Shown in pieces: positions 21,330 to 33,300 of a DNA stretch of 64,000 nt (position 1 is the stretch's first letter; every line of letters begins with the position of its first letter). The stretch is taken from the NCBI RefSeq assembly GCF_030272615.1, contig NC_081414.1:819978396-820042395 (forward strand), written 5' to 3'. This stretch comes from Cryptomeria japonica. Its lineage: Eukaryota; Streptophyta; Pinopsida; Cupressales; Cupressaceae. Both the position numbers and the translations under genes were made by a program. A model generated the notes under the pieces. The model searched no databases. It was not told the origin of the DNA and was given only the letters and a program-made list of their open reading frames with translations.

Positions 21330-22700
21330 ACTCAAGTCTCTACCGGAGGGGTAGAGACCCCCAATCTATCTTTGAAGTATTCAAATGATTCCTTAGGCAA
21401 AGGTTTAGTGATGATATCTGCAATATGCTCTTTAGTGTTCACATAAACCAGTCTAACTTCATTTTCTTCCACCTTCTCCTTCAAAAAATTATACTTGATT
21501 GAAATGTGCTTTGTCTTAGAATAAAATACCAGATTCTTTGATATGTTAATGACAACAAAGTTATCATAGTGAATAACTACAGGTTCATTACAATCTACCC
21601 TTATGTCCTTCAACATTTGCTTCATCCACAAAATTTGTGTACAATTAGTAGCAACAACAACATACTCAGCTTCAGTAGTAGATAAAGAAGTACATGACTA
21701 TTTCTTGCCGATCCATGAAACAAGTTTGTTTTCAAGAAAGAAAGCTCCACCGGATGTGCTTTTTCAGTCATCAACATCTCCAGCCCAATCTACATCTGTA
21801 TATGCACATAGTGTAAGTCATCATCTTTAGGATACCACAAACCATACTCAGTTGTTCCTTGCAAATACCTGAAAATCCTTTTCACCGCACTCTCATGATT
21901 CTCTCTAGGATCACTTTGATATCTTGATACAATACAAACTGCATTCATTATATCTGGTCTAGTTTGAGTCAAATATAACAAACCACCAATCATATATTTA
22001 TACCTTGTAGGATTTACCGGAGTTGATGCATCTTTCTTTGTCAATTTCTCACTTGTATCCATAAGAGTACCAACCGGTTTAGAATTTTCCATACCAAATT
22101 TCTTCAATAACTCTCTAGCATACTTAGTTTGAAAGATGAAAATACCTTTATCAGTCCGAGTAATCTGCAAACCTAAGAAAAATTTCATCTCCCCAATCAT
22201 AGACATTTCAAATTCATTCTTCAGATTATCAGAGAATTCCATACATAACTTATCCTCACCTCCACAAATGATATCATCAACAAAGACTTTAACAATCAAT
22301 ATGTCATCATCAATGATCTTATAATATAAGTTATTGTTAGCATTACCTTTAGTGAAACCAAGCTTCAAAAGATATTTGTCCAATCTAGTATACCAAGCTC
22401 TAGGGGCTTGTTTCAATCCATATAAAGCTTTCCTTAACTTGTAAACCATGTTTTTGTCATCTGAAAGTGAAAATCCATCAGGCTGCTCAATATAAACTTC
22501 CTCTTCAAGATCTCCATTAAAAAATGCACACTTAACATCAATCTGATAAACCTTATATTTCTTTTGGGAAACATAAGCCAAGAAATAGTCTCACAACTTC
22601 AATCCTAGCTACCAGAGAAAAAGTCTCATCACAATCAATTCCTTCCTTCTGAGACTATCCTTTACATACCAATCTAGCCCTATTCCTCACAACTTGTCCA
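21330..22700 (-). pseudogene. Reverse transcriptase and RNase H, left Sirevirus copy
   Basis: A 263-codon open stretch has [34 protein letters not shown], and FVDD at VFVDDIICGG (the usual copia YVDD with Phe for Tyr), then EFEMSMIGEMKFFLGLQI and YMIGGLLYLTQTRPDIM. RNase H follows in a shifted frame from about 21800 and resumes as DIRVDCNEPVVIHYDN, KTKHISIKYNFLKEKV and HIADIITKPLPKESFEYF, ending near 21332. Upstream RT sequence to about 22700 is visible with stops. Ty1/copia assignment is firm. Confidence 0.9.
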
Positions 22701-24103
22701 TCCTCATTCAATTTATTCCTAAAGACCCATTTAGTTCCAATAACATTCTTATTTTTAGGTCGGGGAACTAAAGTCCATGTGCTGTTCTTTTCTATCTAAT
22801 CTAATTCATCTTCCATAGCTCTCATCCAACATTCATCTTTACAAGCTTGAATAACTGATGTCGGTTCAACTTGAGAAATTAAACACACCTCTTCAGCTAC
22901 CAACCTTCTTCTTGTCATTACTCCTTTGTTGTTGTCTCCAATGATCTGATCTTTTGAATGATTTAACCTTACATACCTAGGGGTCTTTTGACTTTCTGTT
23001 TCTCTGCTTTGATCTTCAGTTATTGTTGAATTTTCTGATACTGCTAGGTTAACTAGTCCAACATTCTATTCTAATACAGGTGCTACCAATTTAGTTATGA
23101 TCATCTCCACTTCCAGTTCTCTCTCATAAGTTTTGATTTAACCCTTGTATTGCTCATCCACCTTGACATTAACACTGTCCACAATTCTCTACAATCTTTT
23201 GTTATAACATCTATATGTTTTGCTTTCATTAGAATAACCAAGAAATATCCCTTCATCACATCTAGGATCAAACTTTCCAATGGAATCATCTCTTTCAATA
23301 TAGCATTTACTACCAAAGATTCTGAAGTACTTAACTGTAGGTGTATGAACAAACAATAACTCAAAAGGTGTCTTACCGATGTCTCCTTTGATATGGACTC
23401 TATTGAATGTATATACTGCCATGTTCACAACTTCTCTCCAATAGATATGAGGCAGATTAGCTTCCATCATCATAGTTTTAGCTGCATCTAGGATAGTTTT
23501 GTTCTTTTTGTCCACAACACCAGTCTGTTGAGGTGTGTGAGGTACAGATAACCATCTCCTTATCCCATTCTTCTCACAATAACTGTTAAATTCACTAGAT
23601 GTGAATTCACCACCCTGATCAGACCTTAAGCATTTAATCTTCAATCCTGTCTTTGTCTCAACTTTAGCTTTAAAGATCTTAAACTTTTCAAAGGCTTCAG
23701 ATTTCTCCCTTAGAAAAGTAACCCACATCATTCTAGAATAGTCATCAATGATTAGCATAAAATATCTATCTCCCTGAATTTTTTTTATTCTAGCAAGACC
23801 ACATAAATAAGTATGAATAAGATCAAGAATATCATTAGATTTGTCTTGTATACTCTTAGAAGAAGTTCTGACCTGCTTTCCCATTTGACATTCCTTACAT
23901 ACCAGATTATAGGGGTTCACAATCTTAGGTATATCTCTAATAGCCTTAGTTGAACTGATCTTTACAATGCAATGAAAATTCACATGGCACAACCTCTTAT
24001 GTCATATCCAACTCTCATCAATTTGTGTAATCAAACATGTGTTCTCACTGAAGTTCAAATAAAAGATGTTACCTTTAGTCTGAGTACCAGTTGCAATCTC
24101 CAA
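22701..24103 (-). pseudogene. Integrase, left Sirevirus copy
   Basis: Pre-integrase and zinc-binding parts (MCHVNFHCIVK, VCKECQMGKQVRTSSKS) lead to the core: LIHTYLCGLARIKK, where the first catalytic Asp is replaced by Tyr; CLRSDQGGEFTSSEF (second Asp intact); QQTGVVDKKNKTILDAAK, with Asp in place of the catalytic Glu. C-terminal part: FGSKCYIERDD, GIFLGYSNESKTYRCYN. Two of three catalytic residues are altered, so integration activity is lost. The region 22701-23190 continues as a poorly conserved hinge to RT with several stops. Confidence 0.88.
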
Positions 24104-25537
24104 TCAAGATCTGTTGATGATTTTGCATTTGCCATCCTTGAACTGTAATTGAAATCCCTTATCCATCAAATATCCTACACTCAAAAGATTATGCCTTAAA
24201 TCTTTAACATAATAAACATTATCAGTATTATGCTTACCATCCAATGATATAGTTTCTCTTCCTCTGATCATGCATGCTTTGTCATCTCCAAATCTAACCA
24301 GACCACCATCAAATTCTTGCAAAGATAGAAACTTCCTTTTATCTCCAATCATATGATGTGAACATCCACTATCTATCACCCATTCATCCTTGTCTTCAAC
24401 TTTAGCAAGGACCTTTTCCTTATTTTGAATGACAAGTTCTGGAGCATCTTCCTTGATAGCCAAAAATACCCATTCCTTTCCATTGCCAAATCCACTAGCT
24501 GAATCTTGTGTTGGTTCATGATCAAAATCAGTCACACCTTCCTCATCCGCATATTAGCATGATTTGTCTTTGTTTCTCCTTTACTTATGCTTTTTCTCAT
24601 AATCATGATTAGTCCTAAAAGATCTTCTAGCTTTCTCTTCAAATCTTGAGTTCCTCTTAGGAAATCTAGATGCAAAATGACCTATCTTATTACATGCAAA
24701 ATATTTAAAAGGTGATTTTCCTTCATACTTACTTCCTGCCAGATCTTTAGGTACTCTTCTAGTAAATAGGGCTTCAAGTTTCTCAAACTCTTCATCTTCT
24801 TTCTTCATTTCCTCCAGTTCCTTCGCATATAAAGATTTCTAATCACTCTTGCCGGTTGATGATGTAGATGCATGAAAAACAGATTCAGTCTTTGTAGCTC
24901 CTCGAGGACCAAATTCTTCAAGCTCAAAGGTAGATAACTTTTGGACCAAAGTATCCCTGTTAACATAAGTGTTAGACATTGTTCTGAACTCATTAATTGT
25001 AGTAGCCTTCATCTTGTAAGTCGGTGGCAAAGCTCTCAGTACTTTAGAAACAATCTCATCTTCGCTCAAAGATCCACCACATCACTGAATTCCCATAACA
25101 ATTTCATAAACTCTTTCCATAAAAGTAGTAATCCTTTCACCTTCATCAATTTTTAGGGTCTCATACCTCACCTAGTAACCATCAAGTTTAGCAATTTTAA
25201 CAGTAGGGTCACCTTCATTCAGAGTCTCAAACTTATCCCATATAGCCTTTGCAGATGATTTGTTAGTTAATCCCATTATTCACTGATCAGAAAGTGCACT
25301 CAAGAGGACTTCTCTATCTCTACAGTCATTTTCAATGTTCTTATTCAAGTCTGTCGGAGGAGGATTTCCAAATGCCGAATTATAAGGTGTATAGCCTTTC
25401 TTAGTGATCTCCCAAATTTCTTTCCCAATACATCTCAAATGAGTCTCCATCTGAATCTTCCATACTCTATAATTTCTTGAATCAAGCTTAAGGGTTTCTC
25501 TCCGAATAACAATTGCAGATGAACTATTAGATGCCAT
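24104..25537 (-). pseudogene. Gag and protease, left Sirevirus copy
   Basis: Gag starts at MASNSSSAIVIRRETLKLDS (25537), with ALSDQ then a stop near 25278, KIAKLDGY, and SEDEIVSKVLRALPPTYKMK typical of copia capsid. The zinc knuckle reads YFACNKIGHFASRFP, so its first and last Cys are replaced by aromatic residues. The protease has an intact DSG triad in WVIDSGCSHHMIGDKRKF. About six stops and no obvious frameshift up to 24836. Gag packages element RNA; the protease cuts the polyprotein. Confidence 0.85.
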
Positions 25538-25578
25538 AGGATCTTCCTCAAGCGGTTAAGCTTCTGCAGAGAGGACCA

Positions 25579-25591
25579 GCCTTTGATACCA
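25579..25591 (-). promoter_or_regulatory. Primer-binding site, left Sirevirus copy
   Basis: The minus strand reads TGGTATCAAAGGC, close to the complement of initiator-Met tRNA 3' end (TGGTATCAGAGCC). It lies two bases from LTR2, as expected for the start of minus-strand DNA synthesis. Confidence 0.85.
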
Positions 25592-25593
25592 AT

Positions 25594-26759
25594 TGTTAAG
25601 ATAACCAGTGGACAATGAAGAGGGGGGGTGAATTAGTTGTCAACAGATTATGCAACTTTAAGCACACAAAACCTTTTATCGGAATGCATAAACCAAATAC
25701 CAGAATAATAGATATATCAATTAAGCACAAACATAAATTAGAGAACAATTACCATCCATCCACAACATAGAACACCAATATTTGTATGTGGTAAACCCGG
25801 TAAAGGGAAAACCACAGTGGGAAGCCTACCCACAGTCAGATAATACTTCTGCAGAAATTATGTGATTACATTAAGAGGGGCATACACATGCAGGAAGGTC
25901 AAAAGCTTGGAGCGCACTGCTCATCACAAAAGGAGCCTTACAAAAGAAATCCAGAATATAATCTAGAAAGATGAATGGACTGTAAGAATAACATCTCCTA
26001 TGCCTAAGTACAATTTCAGTTAAGCTCAATACCATAGGTCCCAACCTCTTACACAAACCCAATTTGATCACTTGTGATCGATGAAAACCTTTGCATATGA
26101 TTACAACCTTGTTCGCACACATATAATCCCATAACCATCTATGACCTTGATCTACAAAGAGATCTTACATCATATATATACTAACCTGGGACCTAAACAA
26201 TTAGGTCGGCCACCTAAAAGATAATACAACTAATCTGTTACATAATCCTGCAAACCAATGATAAACCAAGTCGGCCTAAGACCGAAACAACATAAACTGG
26301 TCCATAACTAATAGAATAGAACTAGACCTAAAATAGGTCGCCATAAGCCAAATGAAACACCACCAATCAACTGGAAAATGAACATGATAACCATCAGCAT
26401 CCTGATAACTTTCTAGAAGTCGCATCAACACCACTTATCGGATTCATCAAAAGATCTTCAACAAAGCTTTGCCAGTAAAACCCTTACCGGTAACCAAAAG
26501 GGTTACTAGAACAAATGATAGCTTTTGGGTCATCAAATCTCAAACCAACTGAATGTGATACGCATCAAGAACACATGAATAACCAATCCAAACCAATTCC
26601 ATAAACTGGAGCATACCAGAGAATACCAAAGACAAATCTCTAGATCATCATCAAAGTCTAACCACTCTACTAGAACCCGGTAGACAACAAAACAACTAGT
26701 GTTGACATCAATGACAAACATAAATGCAACACATAATCAATTTCTCCAAATTGTCAACA
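25594..26759 (-). repeat. LTR2 (shared LTR) of the Sirevirus-like array
   Basis: 1166 bases, ends TGTTAAGATAACC and TTGTCAACA, colinear with LTR1. On one side lies a primer site, on the other a polypurine tract, so it is flanked by internal sequence on both sides. TATA-like sequence near 26168-26178. The LTR1/LTR2 difference includes small indels, so they have aged. Confidence 0.9.
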
Positions 26760-27386
26760 ATCTCCTCCTTTGGCATTGATGGCAACACTAGATGTTAAAA
26801 ACATCCAAGTGCCAATAAATACCAAACAAGTCTCCCCCAAAGGAAGACATCCAACAATCTCCCCAAGATGATATGACAATGAAGTTCTGAACCAATAGAC
26901 CAAACTCCCCTCGTGAATGATATCCCTGTTAAGCTATGATCTCTTTAATTGATATTTCTGTTAAGCTTTGTTTTTCACATAAATATCTCTCCCCCTTTGA
27001 CATCAATGCCATAAATCTGACATAAATATCAAAGAAAAATCATAAATCCTCTGAACTATACAGCTGACTACTCCCCTTGAGTAGTAGCACCAACACATCA
27101 ATCTAGAATGAATGATAGCTCTGATAAATGCATACCAGACTGATGCCAATTAACATCACTCAAGTCTCTACCGGAGGGGCAAAGACCCCCCAATCCGTCT
27201 CTGAAGTATTCAAATGATTCCTTAGGCAAATGTTTAGTGAAGATACCTTCAATCTTCTCTTTAGTGTTCACATAAACCAGTCTAACATCATTTGCTTCCA
27301 CCTTCTCCTTTAGAAAATTATACTTGATCAATATGTGCTTAGTCTTAGAATGAAATACCGAATTCTTTGATATGTCAATGGCAGCA

Positions 27387-28363
27387 GGGTGAACTCACAA
27401 TACTGGTTCCCACTTTTTAACCAACTTTGACACTTATATGAATATTTTGAAAAAAAAACCTTGACTTTCCGACACCTATAACTTTTAAACCGTTAAGAAT
27501 TTGAAAATGATATAAAATAATGATTTTTAACATCTTGTTTGTAGATTCTAAATATATTTTTTTCAAATTTATTTGAATAAAATTTTATTGATTTTTCCAT
27601 CTCCCTCAAAAAGTAGTTTTTTACAGCAAACAACATTTTTTAAGAGTGATGTATATCCCGAAACGCATAATTTTTTTCTATAAATGATAAAAACTTAATT
27701 CTTTTGAATTTTTGTTTTTAACTTCAATACCCGAGGCATGCAGTTGGTTTGATAGTGATATGTTGAATATTTTTCATTTTATTAAGTTTTGAAGTTCGAC
27801 TAATTATAATTTAGATATAGGTGTACGTTTGAACACATAACTTGTTCTATATATATCAAAATTCAATTTTCTTTTTTTTGTTAGAAAGAAAACATCAATA
27901 CCTAGTGCATAGATATTTTTTAGAATTTTTTTGAATTAGTTTACTATTTTTCCCAATGCATTGAACAAATAAGTTCATGTTCGGTGAAAAACCTACATTC
28001 ATAAGAAATAAAATAAAAATATATTAATTGTTATACTATTTGGAAATCTTATAATAAGGACTAAATACTTAAAAAAACAACAACTTTTAAATGAATTAAT
28101 TTGACCCCCCAAAAGTTAATGTAAAATTGGTTTTTTATCAGCATTTGATAGATGCAAATGAGACTCCATTGCAAGTATGATTTAGAAGTAGAGAGGTTCT
28201 ACCCAAGAAATTTTGATCTAAGAACCTTCGATTTAACTCTCTTCAATTAATTACTTAAAATGGGACCTCTTAAAGCTTAAATCATTATATTTTTTAAAAA
28301 TGTATGATTTCAGCAAAAATCAGGACATACCAAAAAGTGGGAACCAACTTTGTGAGTTCACCC
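27387..28363. mobile_element. 977-bp inverted-repeat element (MITE-like), unclassified
   Basis: It has terminal inverted repeats of 32 bases: left 27387-27418 begins GGGTGAACTCACAA, and the reverse complement of 28332-28363 begins the same, 29 of 32 positions matching. The interior is AT-rich and has no coding potential. It interrupts RNase H, and the left Sirevirus copy (at 21541-21570) shows the matching uninterrupted site. The flanks are AGCA on both sides, or CAGCAG if the repeat starts one base in; the CAG-rich site makes the duplication length ambiguous (4 or 6). Such a non-autonomous DNA transposon depends on a transposase elsewhere. Superfamily not assigned. Confidence 0.85.
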
Positions 28364-28840
28364 AGCAGAGTTATCACAGTGAATAACTATTGGTTCATTA
28401 CAATCTACCCTTATATCCTTCAGTATTTTCTTCATCAACAAAATTTGTGTACAGTTAGTAGGAACAACAACATACTCAGCTTCAATAGTAGATAAAGAAG
28501 TACATGACTGTTTCTTGCTGATCCATGAAACAAGTTTCTTTCCAAGAAAGAAAGCTCCATCGGATGTGCTTTTTTGGTCATCAACATCTCCAGCCCAATC
28601 TGCATCTGTATATGTACATAGTGTAAAGTCATCATCTTTAGGATACCACAAACCATACTCAGTTATTCCTTGCAAATACCTGAAAATCCTTTTCATCGCA
28701 TTCTCATGATTCTCTCTAGGATCACTCTGATATCTTGATACAATACAAACTGCATTCATTATATCCGGTCTAGTCTGAGTCAAATATAACAAACCACCAA
28801 TCATAGATTTATACCTTGTAGGATTTACCAGAGTTGATTC

Positions 28841-29719
28841 TGTTGGGATCCAATAACACTGAGAGGAGGGGTGAATCAGTGTTCTGCCGGTATGAACAAT
28901 TTTTATCCTTTTATACCATACACATATAAACCGGTAAACACATAAACATATAACAAGAAGAAAATAAACCATCCACATAAATGAACATCATAACACACAG
29001 AGTTTATATGTGGAAAACCTCAAAGAGGAAAAACCATAGTGGGATTTGTGACCCACAATATCAGTTCATTGGCCATATGAAAAGATATTACATATAATAG
29101 GGGCCTGCACATGCAGGAAGGCACACTGCCTAGAGCATACTGCTCATCACTAAAGAGCCTCACTGACTACAAGCTTTCTGCTAAAGTAAATTACTAAAAA
29201 TAAAATCAAGAATGCATCTGCTATGCCAATTAGAGTTCTGGTTTTGGCTCTGCTTTGTATCGGTTCATAAACTTTGAACTACTACCGGTATCTCTTCTCC
29301 TCCAAGAATTCTTTGCCAAGTTATCTACATATCATTGCATGATATAAAATTCGCATACAAAATGATCTTCATACATAAATTTCACATTATACATTTCTAC
29401 TATATTCTCTTATATCCACACATTTCATATCTTTCAAAATAACCTAGCAGACTGACCTATATACCCATTACAAATACTATGGATTATGTTGACTTACAAT
29501 ATATTTACAAAAGATATTCAATGTCGGCCTTGACAATAATTACAAAATGATTCATTAAGTAAATCCTTCTTGATGTTTGTGTCGGTGTCAGTGCCGCCCT
29601 GAATGCTCCAAAGCCGGTATCTTCTGGTATATACCTCCTAGTGCCGATATATGACTTCCATATGATCTTGTTGCCATCAATGACAACAAAATGAATCCAA
29701 TGAGTGTCAATTGCCAACA
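28841..29719 (-). repeat. Solo LTR, Sirevirus-type, in RNase H/RT of the array
   Basis: 879 bases, from TGTTGGGATCC to TTGCCAACA, with the GAGGGGTGAATCAGTG block near one end that marks this LTR type. Flanked by GATTC and GATGC, a five-base duplication with one change. The left copy (near 22015-22040) has the empty site. It differs from LTR1/LTR2, so it is another subfamily. No internal sequence remains, as after LTR-LTR recombination. Confidence 0.85.
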
Positions 29720-30356
29720 GATGCATCTTTCTTTGTCAATTTGTCACTTGTAACCATAGGAATACCAACCGGTTTAGAATTTTCCATACCAAATTTCTTC
29801 AACAACTCTCTAGCATACTTAGTTTGACAGATGAAAATACTTTTATCGGTCTGAGTAATCTACAAACCTAAGAATTTTTTTCTCCCCAATCATAGACATC
29901 TCAAATTCATTCTTCATATTATCAGAGAATTCCATACATAACTTATCCTCACCTCCACAAACGATATCATCAACAAAGACTTCAACAATCAATATATTAT
30001 CATCAGTGATCTTATAATATAAGTTATTGTCAGCATTACCTTTAGTGAAACCAATCTTCAAAAGATATTTGTCCAATCTGGCATACCAAGCTCTAGGGGC
30101 TTGTTTTAATCCATATAAAGTTTTCCTTAAGTTGTAAACATATTTTTGTCATTTGAAATTGAAAATCCATTAGACTGCTCAATATAAACTTCCTCTTCAA
30201 GATCTCCATTCAAAAATGCACACTTAACATCAATCTGATAAACCTTATATTTCTTATGGGAAACATAAGCAAGAAATAGTCTCACAACGTCAATCCTAGC
30301 TACTGGAGCAAAAGTCTCATCATAATCAATTCCTTCCTTCTGAGAATATCCTTTAC

Positions 30357-33300
30357 CCTCATGTGCATCACAACAACTAGCTCAACATATAAAGTCAGGG
30401 TTCAAGAGTAAATCAAATATGCACTGTTTTTGTCTAGATTTTTTGCTTCATGTGTAGATATAGGAAAAGTAACATGGTTGTTCATCAATTTAACATGAGT
30501 GGTGTAAAATGAGGCTCCTGCAAGGGTTGAGCCTAGCTCAATAAATGTTTAGATCAATAGTGTCCCAAAGAGGTGTCAAAATTTTGTCTTGGGACAGATA
30601 GTTATCTAGAGCGATCATAATGCTTTGATAACCATCATGTACCAAGGAAAAACCTCAACACTTCAATCAAAGAAAACTACTTCTCAACATAAGTGTTATT
30701 ACAGTTATAGTCACCTTCAAGAGTGAAATTCAAGAAAAGACAATGATGCTATTAAAGAGAAGCATTCAATAGCTACAACTATAAGAGTTCTGCCAAGAGC
30801 ATATTAAATAAATCAATCACAACTTCATGATAGCCTAGAAGGTCTGATACAATGTCACATAATGTAAGAACAACATTTCATCATAAAATCATACTCACAA
30901 AATCAAGAGATTGAATTTATGACGGTTGAAATAGCTTGGAGCAACATTGGAAGGTCTTAAGCATGAAGCATTATCATAACGACACTGAATACAATAAGCT
31001 ATAGCCCTTGAAATTACAAGAGAGACACAACTAAGAGCATTTAAAACATAAATGATAGTGCCCTCAGGCATGAGGAATAAACAGTCTCAAAGGATCTCAA
31101 GTGACTTATTGAGAGCAGCCCCATTAAGCAATTCAAACAGTGACCTTTTTTTTAGTCCTTAGTATGCACTGACATCTTGAGTACAATGGGACTATTCACA
31201 TTCCAGAGTATTAGAGGAAATGATGGTACCATACATGCTAATGTTTCAATTCCATGTATCAGTGACTCAACCAATAATTTGAGGAAGGGTTGTCTAGCTA
31301 GAGACAGTAAGAAGATACAATCATATAGTAGCCTTAAAGTACAGAAAGAGCAGATCTTTTCTAGTCCAATGAGTGTAATCATAGCGGTCCCAATGGGACA
31401 AATTCAAAAGTTAATCCTCATCCCTGTAAGATAATCATAAGTAATCAAATGGTAGGGATTTATGAAGATAATGATCTATCATCTACAAAAGCACTCAAAG
31501 GGGCAAATATAGTGACATTCAACAATATTTATCAGTTCTTAGAAACCTCACAGCTCACAATCAATCAAGAAGACAATTATCATGGCACTCAAAGAGACAT
31601 ATATTCAAATCAAATCATGACAGTGGGATACACATGATTAAAGGAGTAGATGTAGTTATTATGACTGTTGAATGGTGGTCAGTGAGTCTTTAGAGAAATC
31701 AAAATGCATGTCACAAAGGTTTTAGTTATGATGGGAAACCTTTATAACAATATACAAACCTGGAAGTCAATCAAGATCAAATGATTTCAAGAACCCCAAC
31801 AATAATGTGTATGAGCAAATAGATCAACCATTAAATTTTTTGAAATAAGCTTTCATAAGATAATATTATTAAATTACAACATTACATTTAGCCTACTTAA
31901 GGTAATAAAGACATTCAAGAAAATAGTTTGCTATGAGAGCATCCCCATGACTGTCAGAGAAGAACAGTGTGATGGAGATTGACATAGCAGTCACAATGTT
32001 CTTTTTCTCAAAGGTTCGTAACAAAAACTACTGGAGAATAGTCATAGTCATGTGATTCATTGTACAATGAATAGATTTTGTTATCAAATACAAAAGGAGT
32101 TATATTCAATATAAAATAATCACAGTGAAAGGAATATCTCAAGGCACTGGCAAAAAGAAGCACTTCATACAACACACAAAGACAATGATTTGAGTCTCTG
32201 TATGAGTATTGAGACAAAGCTCATGCAATATTAGTAACAATCACAATAAAAGGGCATCATTCCAAAAATAGTGCTTAGAACAACCATCACATTAAATCTC
32301 ATAGAGTTCAGATCATAGAGCAAGCTTATAAAAAAATAGTGACCTAAGCATTCAAAGATAGAAGAGATGAATAGCAAGAGGATTTCAAGATCCCAGATAT
32401 ACAGTGAGGGAATTCACAAAGGTTGAAGGTTTCAATAGAAAAGATCATGGCAATGGAGCTTTGATAGTCCTAAAGTACTTAATCATCCAATGCCTCAATA
32501 TCAATGATAGGCCATAGGTATCACAAAAAGAAGATATAAGGTTACAGTAAAATGTTGTCATAGTGCAACAATCAAGAATAGATCACGGGGAATAGGAGGA
32601 CATAAAGACAACTATCAATAGTAGGTATAAATGCACTGCCAAAAGCTTCATTCCCATTCAAAAAGATATGATAACTCAATCATACAAATACATATTAGAA
32701 CTCAATGTATGATTTAAAGAGGTTCACCAAGAGAATTCACCCTATGCTCAGGGGCAATCAAGAAGCTATGAAAAGAAGCAACAAAGAGAATAGTACTAAG
32801 CATCTACAGAGGAAGGATGTACAATATGTATGCATAGAGTTGTATCAAGTTTGAGTTAATCACAAACTAGGCCAAATAAATGAAACTTTAGAACAATCAA
32901 AATACTAATGGGAAAGAGTAATATGACAATGATAGAAAGCTTCAAAAGTTTAATGCAACATGGGGCAGTATACAGTCCATGTAAGATAGAGAGGAGCCAA
33001 GATGCATCATCAAACATTGAAGAACCATATTGAATCTTCAACATTGAACAATCAAAGCCATGAGTTTGCTAATGTTGATCATAAACAATGCCAAGGCAAC
33101 ATTAAAGGAGAGTAAATGATCAAAGCTTATAACTCGAATAAGATTAAGGAGCAGTGAATGAGTGTTATTACAAAGAACAATTCACACTAAGAAGTATATT
33201 CTAAGTCGATGCATCAAGCACAATGATATCTCTATTGGCATTATGGATTAATTGATTATATGTTGCATTGATGTTTTGTCATTGATGTCAACACTAGTTG

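Larger units (their letters stand above)
19712..30356 (-). mobile_element. Tandem Sirevirus-like Ty1/copia array (three-part)
   Basis: On the minus strand the order from right to left is: truncated internal copy (30356-26760), LTR2 (26759-25594), full-length internal copy (25593-20933), LTR1 (20932-19712). LTR2 serves both as 3' LTR of the right copy (preceded by its polypurine tract) and as 5' LTR of the left copy (followed by its primer site). This gives an LTR-internal-LTR-internal tandem. Gene order in the full internal copy is gag-protease-integrase-RT-RNase H, which is Ty1/copia. RT wording such as EFEMSMIGEMKFFLGLQI and YGLWYPKDDD, plus clustered polypurine tracts, points to the SIRE lineage. 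Confidence 0.88.
26760..30356 (-). pseudogene. Truncated right Sirevirus internal copy, split by two insertions
   Basis: Segments 26760-27386, 28364-28840 and 29720-30356 align in order to 20933-22660 of the left copy. They cover polypurine tracts, RNase H (YNFLKEKVEANDVRLVYVN; TYTDADWAGDVDDQKSTSDG; SLSTIEAEYVVV), and RT (YKSMIGGLLYLTQTRPDIM; VFVDDIVCGGEDKLC). In this copy the RNase H Asp-containing stretch TDADWAGD is in frame, unlike in the left copy. Sequence stops matching at about 30356, inside RT, so integrase, gag and the far LTR are missing. The left copy serves as the empty-site reference for both insertions. Confidence 0.85.

Noticed and set aside
25579-25591. Possible tRNA fragment (also 1594, 43988, 61713)
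   Set aside because: Only 12-17 bases complementary to tRNA 3' ends, at LTR borders; they are primer-binding sites and no tRNA cloverleaf follows.
31177-31637. Short frames of 62-85 codons as a possible host gene
   Set aside because: No domain, no splice-compatible series of coding stretches, inside a repeat with a relative at 52373.
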